Positions 8,596-17,257 of a stretch of 40,011 bases of DNA are shown here, in pieces. Below the pieces are notes generated by a model that was not told where the DNA came from, ran no database searches, and was given only the letters and a program-made list of their open reading frames with translations. The stretch's first letter is position 1; the number at the start of each line of letters is the position of its first letter. The translations under genes and the position numbers were made by a program. Source of the DNA: Clostridiales bacterium (lineage in GTDB: Bacteria; Bacillota; Clostridia; Oscillospirales; CAG-272); NCBI GenBank assembly GCA_012514145.1, contig JAAZAV010000004.1, forward strand, positions 1-40,011, in the 5' to 3' direction.

Positions 8596-9204
8596 ATGCT
8601 GTATCATGTAAACGGCGAACTTGTTCATACCGCGCCAGGCGCGGCGGTCATTGACTGCGGCGGGGTGGGATACCACCTGCTTGTATCGACAAACACATTA
8701 TCAAAAATCTCGGGCAAACGGGGCGAAAAGGTGCTGCTCTACACCCATATGGCGGTGAAGGAGGACAGCGTAGACCTCTACGGTTTCTTCGAATATTCGG
8801 AGCTTACCGCCTTCCGTATGCTCATTTCGGTGTCGGGAGTGGGAGCGAAAACCGCTCTCAGTTTGCTCTCGGCGCATACGCCCGAATCCTTCGCCGCGGC
8901 AGTCGTGGCGGGGGATCACAAGGCGCTGAAGGTTCCCGGTGTCGGTCAGAAGACCGCCGAGCGCATTATCGTAGATCTGAAGGGCAAGATAGCCAAGGAA
9001 CTGAACGTCGACCCTTCGGGAGCCGCCCTTATCACCGATACGGGCGACGTAATACCCGCCGGCGATGTGCGCTCGGATATACTGTCCACCCTGCTGGTGC
9101 TGGGCTATACCCGCGCCGAGGCTTCGGCGGCAATGAAGGGGCTGGACTTTACCGGCACGGTGGAGGACGGCGTACGCGCCGCTCTTCGCAAAATGGGGGG
9201 CTGA
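8596..9204 (+). CDS. ruvA: Holliday junction branch migration protein RuvA
   Basis: A 202-residue subunit that binds the four-way junction as a tetramer and loads RuvB helicase rings. It has an N-terminal OB-fold (residues 1-65), two helix-hairpin-helix motifs (S-G-V-G near 80-84 and V-P-G-V-G-Q-K-T at 113-120) and a C-terminal RuvB-contact domain (from ~150) ending in L-R-K-M-G-G. Its length matches the family. AGGGAA at 8585 is a weak ribosome site 6 nt before ATG 8596. It shares the ruvC promoter; ruvB is separated from it by an unrelated secreted-protein gene. Confidence 0.97.
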   Translation: MLYHVNGELVHTAPGAAVIDCGGVGYHLLVSTNTLSKISGKRGEKVLLYTHMAVKEDSVDLYGFFEYSELTAFRMLISVSGVGAKTALSLLSAHTPESFAAAVVAGDHKALKVPGVGQKTAERIIVDLKGKIAKELNVDPSGAALITDTGDVIPAGDVRSDILSTLLVLGYTRAEASAAMKGLDFTGTVEDGVRAALRKMGG

Positions 9205-9286
9205 CGGAGCGGTATCTCCCGAAGGTTTGTCTTTGGAGAAAGCGCCGTGCCATGAAATCACATCCGTGACAGATATGGCGCAAAAA

Positions 9287-9370
9287 GTATACCTGTATAC
9301 GCCGACGGCCATACACGTAGCGGCGTATGCCATATATATAGACACACATAGCACTTCCGTTTCCGGAAGT
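9287..9370. other. Palindrome-rich leader upstream of the secreted protein gene
   Basis: The 190-nt gap after ruvA contains two GTATAC palindromes (9287-9292 and 9295-9300). It also has a perfect 7-bp stem with a 4-nt loop (9353-9359 with 9364-9370), just before the GGGGGA ribosome site (9382-9387) of the next gene. No clear sigma-A promoter was found. The stem is not followed by T residues, so it may be an mRNA leader structure rather than a terminator for ruvA. Confidence 0.4.
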
Positions 9371-9394
9371 ATCCGACACAAGGGGGATCATTCT

Positions 9395-10225
9395 ATGAAA
9401 AAACTCATCATTGCACTGCTCGCAGTATTTCTGATAGTCATGGCTGCTGCTCCCGCATCCTTTGCCGCCGAACGCGGCAAGGTTCTTGTCGTTCACGGCG
9501 GCGCCGATGCCGTCGGAGAGGGCGATAAGGCCATCGGCGACAAAATTGCTTCAATGCCCGGCTTCACCCAGGTTGATTATATTCACGCACCCAAGACCGA
9601 CGAAAACAGCTGGAAGGGCTACTCTCTCGTCTTTATCGGCGAGTCGGTGTCCTCGGCTGACGTTAACACGAAGTTCACCAAGGCGGAGTGCTACATTATC
9701 TGCAGCGAACCGGGCCTCTGGGACGAGCTGCTCTTCGGTGCCTACGACTCGGCATACGACAGCGATTCATTTAACGGCACCTACAAGGCGAAGAACGACA
9801 TTCTTAAAACCGGCATTACCTCCTTCAAGGGATTCACCAAGGATGAGACTCCCGGCTTCCTGAAGGAATGGTCGGACGGTGTTACCGTAATTTTCGAGAA
9901 TGAGAAGGGCGCTCCCGCCGTCACCCTGGTCGAGAAGGGCGGCAAACTTATCGACGGTTCGGCGTCAACCGGACCGCGTTCCACCTTCTTCAACCGCGGA
10001 CAGTCGGCAGCAAATTTTACCGATGAGTCCTGGAAAATCTTCACCGCGCTGATTGACTATGTCCTTCCGCTGCCGGTAGAGACCACCACCGCAGCCGCCA
10101 AGGCGGCAGCGGCGAAGCCCGCAGCAGCCGCTCAGACCTTTGACGCGGGCATCGCTCTCTGGATTATGGCAGCCGGCGCCGCTCTCTCCGGAGGCGTGCT
10201 CGCACTTAAGCGCAGACAAAGCTAA
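9395..10225 (+). CDS. Secreted, C-terminally anchored surface protein with Rossmann/ThuA-like domain
   Basis: A 276-residue exported protein. The start at ATG 9395 has GGGGGA upstream and gives a signal peptide at residues 1-24 (cleavage likely after S-F-A). Residues 28-230 begin K-V-L-V-V-H-G-G-A-D and contain I-G-E-S-V-S-S-A-D-V-N-T-K-F. From memory this resembles a glutamine-amidotransferase-like beta-alpha domain repeated in extracellular bacterial proteins; no catalytic residues can be assigned. An Ala/Thr/Pro-rich linker (~231-247) leads to Q-T-F-D-A-G, one hydrophobic helix and a K-R-R tail, a layout like a surface-anchoring signal but without an LPxTG motif. It lies between ruvA and ruvB without obvious functional relation to them. 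Confidence 0.6.
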   Translation: MKKLIIALLAVFLIVMAAAPASFAAERGKVLVVHGGADAVGEGDKAIGDKIASMPGFTQVDYIHAPKTDENSWKGYSLVFIGESVSSADVNTKFTKAECYIICSEPGLWDELLFGAYDSAYDSDSFNGTYKAKNDILKTGITSFKGFTKDETPGFLKEWSDGVTVIFENEKGAPAVTLVEKGGKLIDGSASTGPRSTFFNRGQSAANFTDESWKIFTALIDYVLPLPVETTTAAAKAAAAKPAAAAQTFDAGIALWIMAAGAALSGGVLALKRRQS

Positions 10226-10361
10226 ATCGACAGGAGCATCCGACGCGGGTACCCGCTACAATTCAGGTCATGCCGTTGACACCGGGTCAGACAGGCTCGG
10301 TCGATTCATCGCCGGGCACCTGCTTTCGCATAACCGTCTCACATAACCTTTATTTACCGGT

Positions 10362-10388
10362 AACCGCTGCCGTATGGGGCGGCGGTTT
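10362..10388 (+). terminator. Weak terminator-like hairpin after the secreted protein gene
   Basis: A ten-base stem (10362-10371 with 10378-10387) has one T-G mispair that would be a wobble pair in RNA, a 6-nt loop and only three T residues. It lies 137 nt after the stop and just before the ruvB promoter. Termination is likely but not strong. Confidence 0.45.
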
Positions 10389-10400
10389 CGCCGTCATAGC

Positions 10401-10430
10401 TTGAGAAACACGATTCCCCGAATTTATAAT
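10401..10430 (+). promoter_or_regulatory. Promoter of ruvB with a very short leader
   Basis: TTGAGA (10401-10406), an 18-nt spacer and a perfect TATAAT (10425-10430). The ruvB ATG is at 10446, so the expected transcription start (~10437) leaves a leader of only about 8-10 nt and no Shine-Dalgarno sequence. Confidence 0.7.
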
Positions 10431-10445
10431 TATAGATATTTAGAC

Positions 10446-11534
10446 ATGGATAGAAACGAACCCGATTTCGAAAATCGAATAGTGACCTCCGCATTCACAG
10501 CCGAAGAGGAGAATTTGGAACCCTCCCTGCGGCCGAGAACCCTGGACGACCGGGAGTATATCGGCCAGACCAAGGTGAAGGAGAACCTGCGGGTATACAT
10601 CGAAGCCGCAAAGCTTAGAGGCGAACCGCTTGACCATGTGCTGCTCTACGGTCCTCCCGGGCTGGGCAAGACCACCCTGGCGGGCATCATAGCCAACGAG
10701 CTGTCGGCAAATATCCGAATAACCAGCGGCCCCGCAATCGAACGGGCGGGCGATCTGGCGGCTCTGCTGACCAATCTCGGCCCCAACGATATTCTTTTCA
10801 TCGATGAAATACACCGCATCCAGAAGGTGGTGGAGGAGATACTCTACCCCGCCATGGAGGACTATGCCATCGATGTGATAATAGGCAAGGGTCCGGCGGC
10901 GCGTTCAATAAGACTTGACCTGCCCCGCTTCACACTCATAGGCGCCACCACCCGGGCGGGTCAGATTTCCACACCTCTGCGCGACCGCTTCGGCGTGGTT
11001 CTGAAACTTGAGCTGTATTCGCCCGAGGAACTGGCGCAGATAGTCAAGCGCTCTGCGAGAATATTAGGCATAGCCATAGAGGAGGAGGGAGCGCTGGAAA
11101 TAGCCCGCCGTTCCCGGGGTACGCCCCGTATAGCCAACCGGCTGCTGAAGCGTGTCCGCGATTTCGCCCAGGTGGGCGGCAAATCCGTCATCGACAGGGA
11201 GATAGCCGACTACGCTCTGCGAATGCTGGAGATTGACATGCTGGGGCTTGACAACGTGGACAGGCGGATGCTTGAGACCATTATGCGCTTCTACGACGGG
11301 GGACCGGTGGGACTTGATACCCTTGCCGCCACCATCGGCGAGGAGGCGGTGACTATCGAGGACGTGTGCGAGCCATATCTTATGCAGATAGGCTTCCTCA
11401 GCCGCACGCTGAGGGGACGGTGCGTCACCCGCGCCGCCTACGAGCATCTCGGCATACCCCTGCCCGACAAACCGGTGCAGTCGGGTTCGCTGAACGGACA
11501 GATCGACCTCTTTGAGGATAACGAGGAGAACTGA
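10446..11534 (+). CDS. ruvB: Holliday junction branch migration DNA helicase RuvB
   Basis: A 362-residue AAA+ motor that forms hexameric rings on RuvA-bound junctions and drives branch migration. Walker [10 protein letters not shown] lies at residues 69-77, Walker B I-D-E at 119-121 with I-H-R following, and sensor 1 in G-A-T-T-R-A-G. The C-terminal winged-helix domain includes R-T-x-R-G-R. The start is ATG 10446, because RuvB normally begins with the segment seen here (D-F-E-N-R-I-V); the frame is open further up, but the -10 element at 10425 excludes earlier starts. No ribosome-binding site is visible. It has its own promoter instead of following ruvA directly. Confidence 0.97.
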   Translation: MDRNEPDFENRIVTSAFTAEEENLEPSLRPRTLDDREYIGQTKVKENLRVYIEAAKLRGEPLDHVLLYGPPGLGKTTLAGIIANELSANIRITSGPAIERAGDLAALLTNLGPNDILFIDEIHRIQKVVEEILYPAMEDYAIDVIIGKGPAARSIRLDLPRFTLIGATTRAGQISTPLRDRFGVVLKLELYSPEELAQIVKRSARILGIAIEEEGALEIARRSRGTPRIANRLLKRVRDFAQVGGKSVIDREIADYALRMLEIDMLGLDNVDRRMLETIMRFYDGGPVGLDTLAATIGEEAVTIEDVCEPYLMQIGFLSRTLRGRCVTRAAYEHLGIPLPDKPVQSGSLNGQIDLFEDNEEN

Positions 11535-11591
11535 CCCGGAGCGCCGGGAGCGCGTTTATCTTTTAATTCATAATACGGAGTAAACACATAG

Positions 11592-12500
11592 ATGCTTATA
11601 GCGGACAAATGGCAGGATTACGAACTTCTTGACACCTCAGACGGCGAACGGCTTGAGCGCTGGGGGAAATATATACTTATCCGCCCCGACCCCCAGGTCA
11701 TCTGGAGCGGGCTAAAGCGTCATCCCGGCTGGAAGGCCGCCGACGCTGTCTACAACCGCTCAAAGAGCGGGGGAGGCAGCTGGAGCATATCCAAATTGCC
11801 CGAGGAATGGGAGATCGGCTACGAATCCCTTGGACTGCGCTTTCTCATCCGCCCCACCGGCTTCAAGCACACCGGACTTTTCCCCGAGCAGGCGGCGAAC
11901 TGGGAACGCTTTGTTCCGCTGATACGCGAGAGAATAAACGAGAACGATGCGGCGGGCATTGCCGGCAAACCCAAAGTCCTGAACCTCTTTGCATATACCG
12001 GCGGCGCCACTGTTTCAGCCGCGGCGGCGGGAGCCGAGGTCACCCATGTGGACGCTGCGAAGGGCATGGTAGCCCAGGCGCGCACCAACGCCCGGCTTTC
12101 GGGTCTGGGCGAAGCGCCGATACGCTACATCGTTGACGACTGCGGCAAGTTCGTGGAGCGCGAGATACGCCGGGGAGTGCGCTATGAAGGCGTTATTATG
12201 GATCCGCCCTCCTACGGCAGAGGTCCGGGAGGCGAGCTGTGGAAGCTGGAAGAATCGCTTTTCGCCTTCGTGCAGCGCGCCGTGCAGGTGCTCTCCGACA
12301 AGCCGCTGTTTTTCCTTATAAACTCATACACCACCGGACTTTCCCCCGCCGCCACCGCTTATGTGCTGCGGGAGGCGCTGAAAGGGCATCAGAACTCCCA
12401 AGTCCGGAAAGCCGCGGTCACCTCCGATGAAGTGGGACTGCCGGTGACCGCCTCGGGCGGCGTGCTGCCCTGCGGTTCGGCTGCCTTCGGCATATGGTGA
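11592..12500 (+). CDS. Class I SAM-dependent methyltransferase, RlmI/RlmK-like
   Basis: A 302-residue Rossmann-fold methyltransferase resembling the catalytic part of RlmI/RlmK 23S rRNA cytosine/guanine methyltransferases. The SAM-binding motif L-F-A-Y-T-G-G-A-T is near residues 136-144, an acidic residue follows in H-V-D-A-A, and the catalytic-loop motif D-P-P-S-Y-G is near residues 204-209. There is no N-terminal PUA domain, unlike full RlmI; a short beta-rich N-terminus takes its place. The substrate is probably an RNA base but cannot be fixed from sequence. GGAG lies about 13 nt before ATG 11592, a long spacing. It lies between ruvB and the ECF transporter operon. Confidence 0.85.
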   Translation: MLIADKWQDYELLDTSDGERLERWGKYILIRPDPQVIWSGLKRHPGWKAADAVYNRSKSGGGSWSISKLPEEWEIGYESLGLRFLIRPTGFKHTGLFPEQAANWERFVPLIRERINENDAAGIAGKPKVLNLFAYTGGATVSAAAAGAEVTHVDAAKGMVAQARTNARLSGLGEAPIRYIVDDCGKFVEREIRRGVRYEGVIMDPPSYGRGPGGELWKLEESLFAFVQRAVQVLSDKPLFFLINSYTTGLSPAATAYVLREALKGHQNSQVRKAAVTSDEVGLPVTASGGVLPCGSAAFGIW

Positions 12501-12551
12501 GGACGGACAGGCGGCTGTTAATTGCAATTATACGATATTCCGGTGAGGACA

Positions 12552-13421
12552 ATGAATCAACCATACATTCAAATGAAGAACGTCTGTTTCTCCTACAACA
12601 CGGAGGACGGACGTCCGACAAATCAGGTACTTAAGAACATAACCCTGACGATAAACCGCGGAGAGTTCGTGGCGGTGTTGGGGCATAACGGCTCGGGCAA
12701 ATCCACGCTTGCCAAACTGCTCAATCTTATACTGCTGCCCGACTCAGGGAGCATCATAATCGACGGGAAGGAAGTAACCTCCCCCGACCTCAGCGACGAC
12801 GAGGTATACGAGACCCGCCGCCATGTGGGCATGGTATTTCAGAACCCCGACAACCAGTTGGTGGCGACTGTGGTGGAAGAGGATGTGGCATTCGGTCCCG
12901 AGAATCTCGGGATACCGCCCGCCGAAATACGCGCCCGGGTGGATAAGGCGCTGGAGCTTGTGGGCATGAGCGAATACCGCCGCCATTCCCCCTCCAGGCT
13001 GTCGGGCGGTCAGAAGCAGCGCATCGCCATTGCCGGCATAATAGCCATGCTGCCCGACTGCATTGTTTTTGACGAGCCGACGGCCATGCTCGACCCCTCG
13101 GGGCGTGCGGAGGTCATGAATATAATAAGGATGCTAAACCGGGACAGGGGCATCACGGTGCTTCACATAACGCACAACATGAACGAGGCTATCACAGCCG
13201 ACAGGGTCATAGTAATAAACGACGGTGAGCTCTGCATGGACGACACCCCCCGCAGGGTTTTCTCACAGGTGGCGAAGCTGCACAGCATCGGGCTTGACGT
13301 GCCCCAGGTGACCGAACTGCTCTACGAGCTGGGGCTTTGCGGCGTGGAGCTGCCGGTGGACGTGCTCACCTACGAGGAATGCGCAGACCTGCTTATTAGG
13401 AAGATCGAAGAGAAAAAATGA
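12552..13421 (+). CDS. ecfA1: Energy-coupling factor transporter ATPase EcfA1
   Basis: A 289-residue ABC ATPase of the shared ECF module that powers uptake of vitamins and trace nutrients by exchanging different S-components. Walker A G-H-N-G-S-G-K-S-T is at residues 44-52, the Q-loop is in V-F-Q-N-P-D-N-Q, the signature is L-S-G-G-Q-K-Q-R, and Walker B is F-D-E-P-T-A-M-L-D-P. The C-terminal ~60 residues carry the P-Q-V-T-E-L segment typical of EcfA. The start is ATG 12552, with a GGTGAGG site just before it. It overlaps ecfA2 by 4 nt (ATGA). No S-component gene is present here, as is usual for group II ECF modules. Confidence 0.95.
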   Translation: MNQPYIQMKNVCFSYNTEDGRPTNQVLKNITLTINRGEFVAVLGHNGSGKSTLAKLLNLILLPDSGSIIIDGKEVTSPDLSDDEVYETRRHVGMVFQNPDNQLVATVVEEDVAFGPENLGIPPAEIRARVDKALELVGMSEYRRHSPSRLSGGQKQRIAIAGIIAMLPDCIVFDEPTAMLDPSGRAEVMNIIRMLNRDRGITVLHITHNMNEAITADRVIVINDGELCMDDTPRRVFSQVAKLHSIGLDVPQVTELLYELGLCGVELPVDVLTYEECADLLIRKIEEKK

Positions 13422-14317
13422 ACCAGGAAAACAGCAATTCCGCAGGAACGGTAGAACTCCGCGGAGTATCATATATATACGGACGGGGCACGCCGTTCGA
13501 GAAAAAAGCAATAGATAATATAAACCTTACCTTTGAGCCCGGCTGCATAACCGGGCTTATCGGTCATACCGGTTCGGGCAAGTCCACACTTGTGCAGCTG
13601 CTCAACGGCCTGCTGAAGCCCGATGAGGGGCGGATTTTAGTTGACGGTGTCGACATCTGGGATGAGCCGAAGAAGCAGAACAAGCTGCGCTTCAAGGTCG
13701 GTCTGGTGTTCCAGTATCCCGAGTATCAGCTTTTCGAGGAGACGGTTCGCCGCGACATAGCCTACGGGCCCTCCAATATGAAACTGTCGGGAGAGGAAAT
13801 AGAGCGGCGGGTCGTCGAGTCGGCGAAATTCTGCGGACTGGACGAGGAGCTTCTCGATAAATCTCCCTTCGAGCTGTCGGGAGGTCAGAGACGCCGCGCC
13901 GCGATTGCCGGCGTGATAGCTATGGAACCCCGTGTACTTATACTGGACGAGCCGACAGCCGGACTCGACCCCATGGGACGGGAGGATATCCTCGGCGGCA
14001 TGCGCTCATATCAGCGCGCCCGGAATTCCACGGTTATAATAGTCAGCCACAGTATGGAGGACATGGCGCGCTACTCCGACCGGATAGTGGTCATGAAAAA
14101 TGGCAGAGTCGAGGCTTCGGGCGGCCGCACCGAGGTGTTCAGCCGCAGCGATATGCTCATAGGCGCCGGACTCGATGTGCCCCAGATCACCCGCCTCTGG
14201 GAGATACTGAAAGGCAGGGGTATCGAACTGCCCGACGATGTTTTCACGGTTGAGCGGGCATGTGAGGTGCTGTTGGATCTGCTCCGCACCGACCTTCAGA
14301 CGGTAAAGGGGAGGTGA
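13418..14317 (+). CDS. ecfA2: Energy-coupling factor transporter ATPase EcfA2
   Basis: A 299-residue second ABC ATPase of the ECF module, which pairs with EcfA1 under EcfT. Walker A G-H-T-G-S-G-K-S-T is at residues 49-57; the Q-loop V-F-Q-Y-P-E-Y-Q, signature L-S-G-G-Q-R-R-R and Walker B L-D-E-P-T-A-G-L-D-P follow, with the H-loop in V-S-H-S-M-E-D. The Y-P-E-Y-Q-L-F motif is characteristic of EcfA2. Its ATGA start overlaps the ecfA1 stop, so synthesis of the two subunits is coupled. The next gene is ecfT, 6 nt downstream. Confidence 0.95.
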   Translation: MNQENSNSAGTVELRGVSYIYGRGTPFEKKAIDNINLTFEPGCITGLIGHTGSGKSTLVQLLNGLLKPDEGRILVDGVDIWDEPKKQNKLRFKVGLVFQYPEYQLFEETVRRDIAYGPSNMKLSGEEIERRVVESAKFCGLDEELLDKSPFELSGGQRRRAAIAGVIAMEPRVLILDEPTAGLDPMGREDILGGMRSYQRARNSTVIIVSHSMEDMARYSDRIVVMKNGRVEASGGRTEVFSRSDMLIGAGLDVPQITRLWEILKGRGIELPDDVFTVERACEVLLDLLRTDLQTVKGR

Positions 14318-14323
14318 GGCGGA

Positions 14324-15145
14324 ATGCTTAAAGATATCACACTGGGACAGTATTTCCCGGGCAATTCGCCGCTTCACCGCGCCGACCCCCGCATGAAGCT
14401 CATACTCACTCTGGTCGAGATAACGGCGGTTTTCCTCTGCAAGAATATGTACAGTTTCATTCTGCTGATTGCCTTCACCGCCGCACTGGTGATTATGAGC
14501 CGCATACCCCCCCGCATGGTGTTCAGGGGACTGAAGCCTATTATTTTCATAATCGCCTTCACGGCGATTATCAACATATTCTGGACAAAGGGCGATAACC
14601 TGCTTTTCGAATTCGGCTTTATAAAGGTTTATTTTGAAGGTGTAATGTTCGCCGTCTTTATGATAATCCGCATAGTCTGCCTGCTGGCGGGAACCAGCGT
14701 GGTGCTGACCTATACCACCTCGCCCATAGCTATAACCGACGGTCTTGAGCAGCTGCTGGCGCCGCTTAAGAAGATAAAGCTGCCGGTGCATGAATTTTCC
14801 ATGATGATGACCATAGCACTCCGCTTCATTCCCACGCTGATTGAGGAGACCGACAGAATAATGTCCGCCCAGAAGGCACGCGGCGCCGACTTCACAAGCG
14901 GCTCGCTCATAGACCGCGCAAAAGCACTGGTGCCGGTACTGATACCATTGTTCGTCTCGGCGTTCAGGCGTGCCGACGAGCTGGCGGTGGCAATGGAATG
15001 CCGCTGCTACCGGGGGGGAGACGGCAGGACCCGCATGAATGTGCTCCGCTATTCTGCCCTTGATTTTGTATTGCTCGCGGTATTCGCCCTCTTCTGCGCC
15101 GCCGTGCTGCTTATCAACCGGTTCGCGCCCGGCTTTTCGCTCTGA
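14324..15145 (+). CDS. ecfT: Energy-coupling factor transporter transmembrane protein EcfT
   Basis: A 273-residue integral membrane subunit that links the two EcfA ATPases to interchangeable substrate-binding S-components. Hydrophobic segments lie around residues 25-60, 65-85, 105-130 and 245-268. The two coupling-helix signatures are visible as Q-K-A-R-G-A-D (about residue 186) and C-R-C-Y-R-G-G (about residue 226); they dock onto the ATPases. GGAGGTGAGG precedes ATG 14324. Its stop overlaps the truA start (TGATG). Confidence 0.95.
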   Translation: MLKDITLGQYFPGNSPLHRADPRMKLILTLVEITAVFLCKNMYSFILLIAFTAALVIMSRIPPRMVFRGLKPIIFIIAFTAIINIFWTKGDNLLFEFGFIKVYFEGVMFAVFMIIRIVCLLAGTSVVLTYTTSPIAITDGLEQLLAPLKKIKLPVHEFSMMMTIALRFIPTLIEETDRIMSAQKARGADFTSGSLIDRAKALVPVLIPLFVSAFRRADELAVAMECRCYRGGDGRTRMNVLRYSALDFVLLAVFALFCAAVLLINRFAPGFSL

Positions 15146-15939
15146 TGCCGGGAGAGGATATAGTCCGCCGCGTTCTGCTGACCGTCCGCTATGACGGCTC
15201 GCGATACAGCGGCTTTCAGATTCAGCCAAACGGCATAACCGTACAGCAGGTGCTGCAGGATGCCGCTGCGGCGGTTTTCGGCGACAGATACGGCATTACA
15301 GGATGTTCACGGACCGACGCCGGGGTGCACGCCCTTGCCTTTTACTGCACCGTTGACCTGACATCCGCCGCCAATCGAGTGCCGGCAGAACGGGTAGCGG
15401 ATGCCATGAACCGCTATCTGCCCTCCGACGTGTCGGTGACCGCCGCCCGGGATGTGCCGGGTGACTTTCACCCCCGCTATTCGGCGGTGAGCAAGGAGTA
15501 TATCTATCTCATACACAACAGCCGTATACCCGACCCCTTTCTTGTGAACCGGGCATACCGCTTTCCCACCCCCCTTGACGCCGGAGTGATGCATGACGCC
15601 GCACAGGCACTGAAGGGCACCCACGATTTCCGGGGCTTCATGGCTGCCGGCTCATCGGTTATCCCGGGAGAGGGGAGGGGTACAATACGCACCGTAAAAG
15701 AGGTATCGGTTATCCGGGAGGGGGAACTGATACGGCTCACCATATCCGCCGACGGCTTCCTATATAATATGGTGAGGATCATAGTCGGCACCCTGATTGA
15801 GCTCTCGCTTGGGCGGATACCGCCGGAAAGCCTGTCTGCCGTCCTTGAGTCGGGTGACCGCTCGCTTGCCGGCAGCACCGTACCGCCTCAGGGGCTCTAC
15901 CTTTCGTCGGTGGACTACGGCGGGCTGCCCGACACCTGA
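15145..15939 (+). CDS. truA: tRNA pseudouridine(38-40) synthase TruA
   Basis: A 264-residue enzyme that isomerises uridine to pseudouridine at positions 38-40 of the tRNA anticodon arm. The catalytic Asp58 lies in C-S-R-T-D-A-G-V-H-A; Y-D-G-S-x-Y-S-G-F-Q near the N-terminus and F-L-Y-N-M-V-R in the C-terminal half are also diagnostic. The length is normal. The start overlaps the ecfT stop by one base (TGATG). The ecfA1-ecfA2-ecfT-truA order is conserved in Firmicutes, which supports all four calls. Confidence 0.96.
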   Translation: MPGEDIVRRVLLTVRYDGSRYSGFQIQPNGITVQQVLQDAAAAVFGDRYGITGCSRTDAGVHALAFYCTVDLTSAANRVPAERVADAMNRYLPSDVSVTAARDVPGDFHPRYSAVSKEYIYLIHNSRIPDPFLVNRAYRFPTPLDAGVMHDAAQALKGTHDFRGFMAAGSSVIPGEGRGTIRTVKEVSVIREGELIRLTISADGFLYNMVRIIVGTLIELSLGRIPPESLSAVLESGDRSLAGSTVPPQGLYLSSVDYGGLPDT

Positions 15940-15985
15940 ACGATTATTGCTTTTACCTTTTGCCTTCACGGAGAAACTGCTAAAT

Positions 15986-17257
15986 ATGGATAAACGCGCC
16001 GGTACCGCTGCGGCGGCGATAAACACCGTACGGGAAAAGCCGAAAGTAAACGCCGGATATCTTGCGGCGTCAAAAAGATACAGGATAGCCAGGTTTGTCT
16101 CGCTGCTTATGGCGGTGCTCTGCCTGCTTTGGATGTTCTCATTTTATCATGAGGAACTGACGGTGGAGAATCTGCGCTATCTGCTTAAATATCTCGACAC
16201 CTCCTCGCCGGAATATACCGGTGTGTTTCGAACTATATACTATGCCGGCGCCGACGTGTCCAAAGTCGGGCTGTATAAAGGCGAACTGGCGGCAGTCAGT
16301 TCCACCACCGTCGACCTTTATAATATGATGGGCAACAACACCCTGTCCTACTATCAGCCGGGCACACAGCCGGTGCTGGTCACCGGGAACCGGTATATGC
16401 TGGTCTACTCCATCGGCGACAACAGCTTCGCGGTGAACAACGCCTTCTCGCGGCTCCATTCGGAGACGCTGGAGTACCCTGTCACCGCCGCGGCGATGTC
16501 GGACAGCGGCATGTTCGCCGTGGTGTCCAAGACAATCAAGTACCGCTCTGCGATCTACTTCTACGACCGCAACTTCACGCGCATCAGCCGGGTCTTTAAG
16601 GACAAGCTGATCACCGGCATCGATATTAATCCTACGGGAACCTATGCCGCCATAGCCTCGGCATATGCCGAGGGGGGCGGACTCATGTGTGAGCTTATGG
16701 TGCTCAACCCCTACTCGGATCACGCGGTATATACCGAGACGATAAAAGACGTTCTGCCCATATGCCTTGCCTATGCCGACGACGGCAGCTGGTCGGTTTG
16801 TTTTGACGACCATATACGCTTCTACGACCCACGGAACAATCTGCTGTCCGAGTACGGCTTTCGCGGCAGAACCCCGGTGGGGATAGAGCAGAGCGGGGAC
16901 AGGACGGTGCTGGTATTCGACCGCAATATCGTAGGTAACGCGCTGGATGTCACGGTATTCAACACCGACGGCAGCATTGCCGCCGAGGTGGGGCAGGAGG
17001 GCAGAGTTATGGACATAGCCTGTCAGGGCGATGCGGTCTGGCTGCTCTATGATAACTCAATCACCCGCATAACCATCAGCGAAGGGAAATCGGTCGCCGA
17101 ATCGGCTCCCCTTGACGGCGGCTGTCTGCACGTGGTGCCAAAGGATTCAATGCTGCTCATCTGCCGCTCCCATCACGCCGATCCCGTTGACCCCGAAAAG
17201 CTTTTCCCGAGTGAGAGCAAGGGTGATATAGAAGGCACCGGGGGAGAACTCAAATGA
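15986..17257 (+). CDS. DUF5711 family membrane-anchored protein, beta-propeller-like
   Basis: A 423-residue protein with a ~30-residue basic cytoplasmic N-terminus, one hydrophobic helix (about residues 32-52) and a large extracellular part. That part is built of recurring short beta-strand units (patterns such as hydrophobic-x-S-D-S-G-x-F-A-V-V-S), suggesting a WD40/propeller-like fold. It matches the DUF5711 layout known in Clostridia; the function is unknown. The start is ATG 15986, with GGAG at ~15970; an upstream in-frame extension lies inside truA and is rejected. It overlaps the following SDR gene by 4 nt (ATGA), so it belongs to the same transcript as its neighbours. Confidence 0.75.
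   Translation: MDKRAGTAAAAINTVREKPKVNAGYLAASKRYRIARFVSLLMAVLCLLWMFSFYHEELTVENLRYLLKYLDTSSPEYTGVFRTIYYAGADVSKVGLYKGELAAVSSTTVDLYNMMGNNTLSYYQPGTQPVLVTGNRYMLVYSIGDNSFAVNNAFSRLHSETLEYPVTAAAMSDSGMFAVVSKTIKYRSAIYFYDRNFTRISRVFKDKLITGIDINPTGTYAAIASAYAEGGGLMCELMVLNPYSDHAVYTETIKDVLPICLAYADDGSWSVCFDDHIRFYDPRNNLLSEYGFRGRTPVGIEQSGDRTVLVFDRNIVGNALDVTVFNTDGSIAAEVGQEGRVMDIACQGDAVWLLYDNSITRITISEGKSVAESAPLDGGCLHVVPKDSMLLICRSHHADPVDPEKLFPSESKGDIEGTGGELK

Noticed and set aside
8701-9496. Minus-strand frames opposite ruvA and the start of the secreted-protein gene
   Set aside because: The plus-strand genes have clear motifs and start signals; the minus frames have neither.
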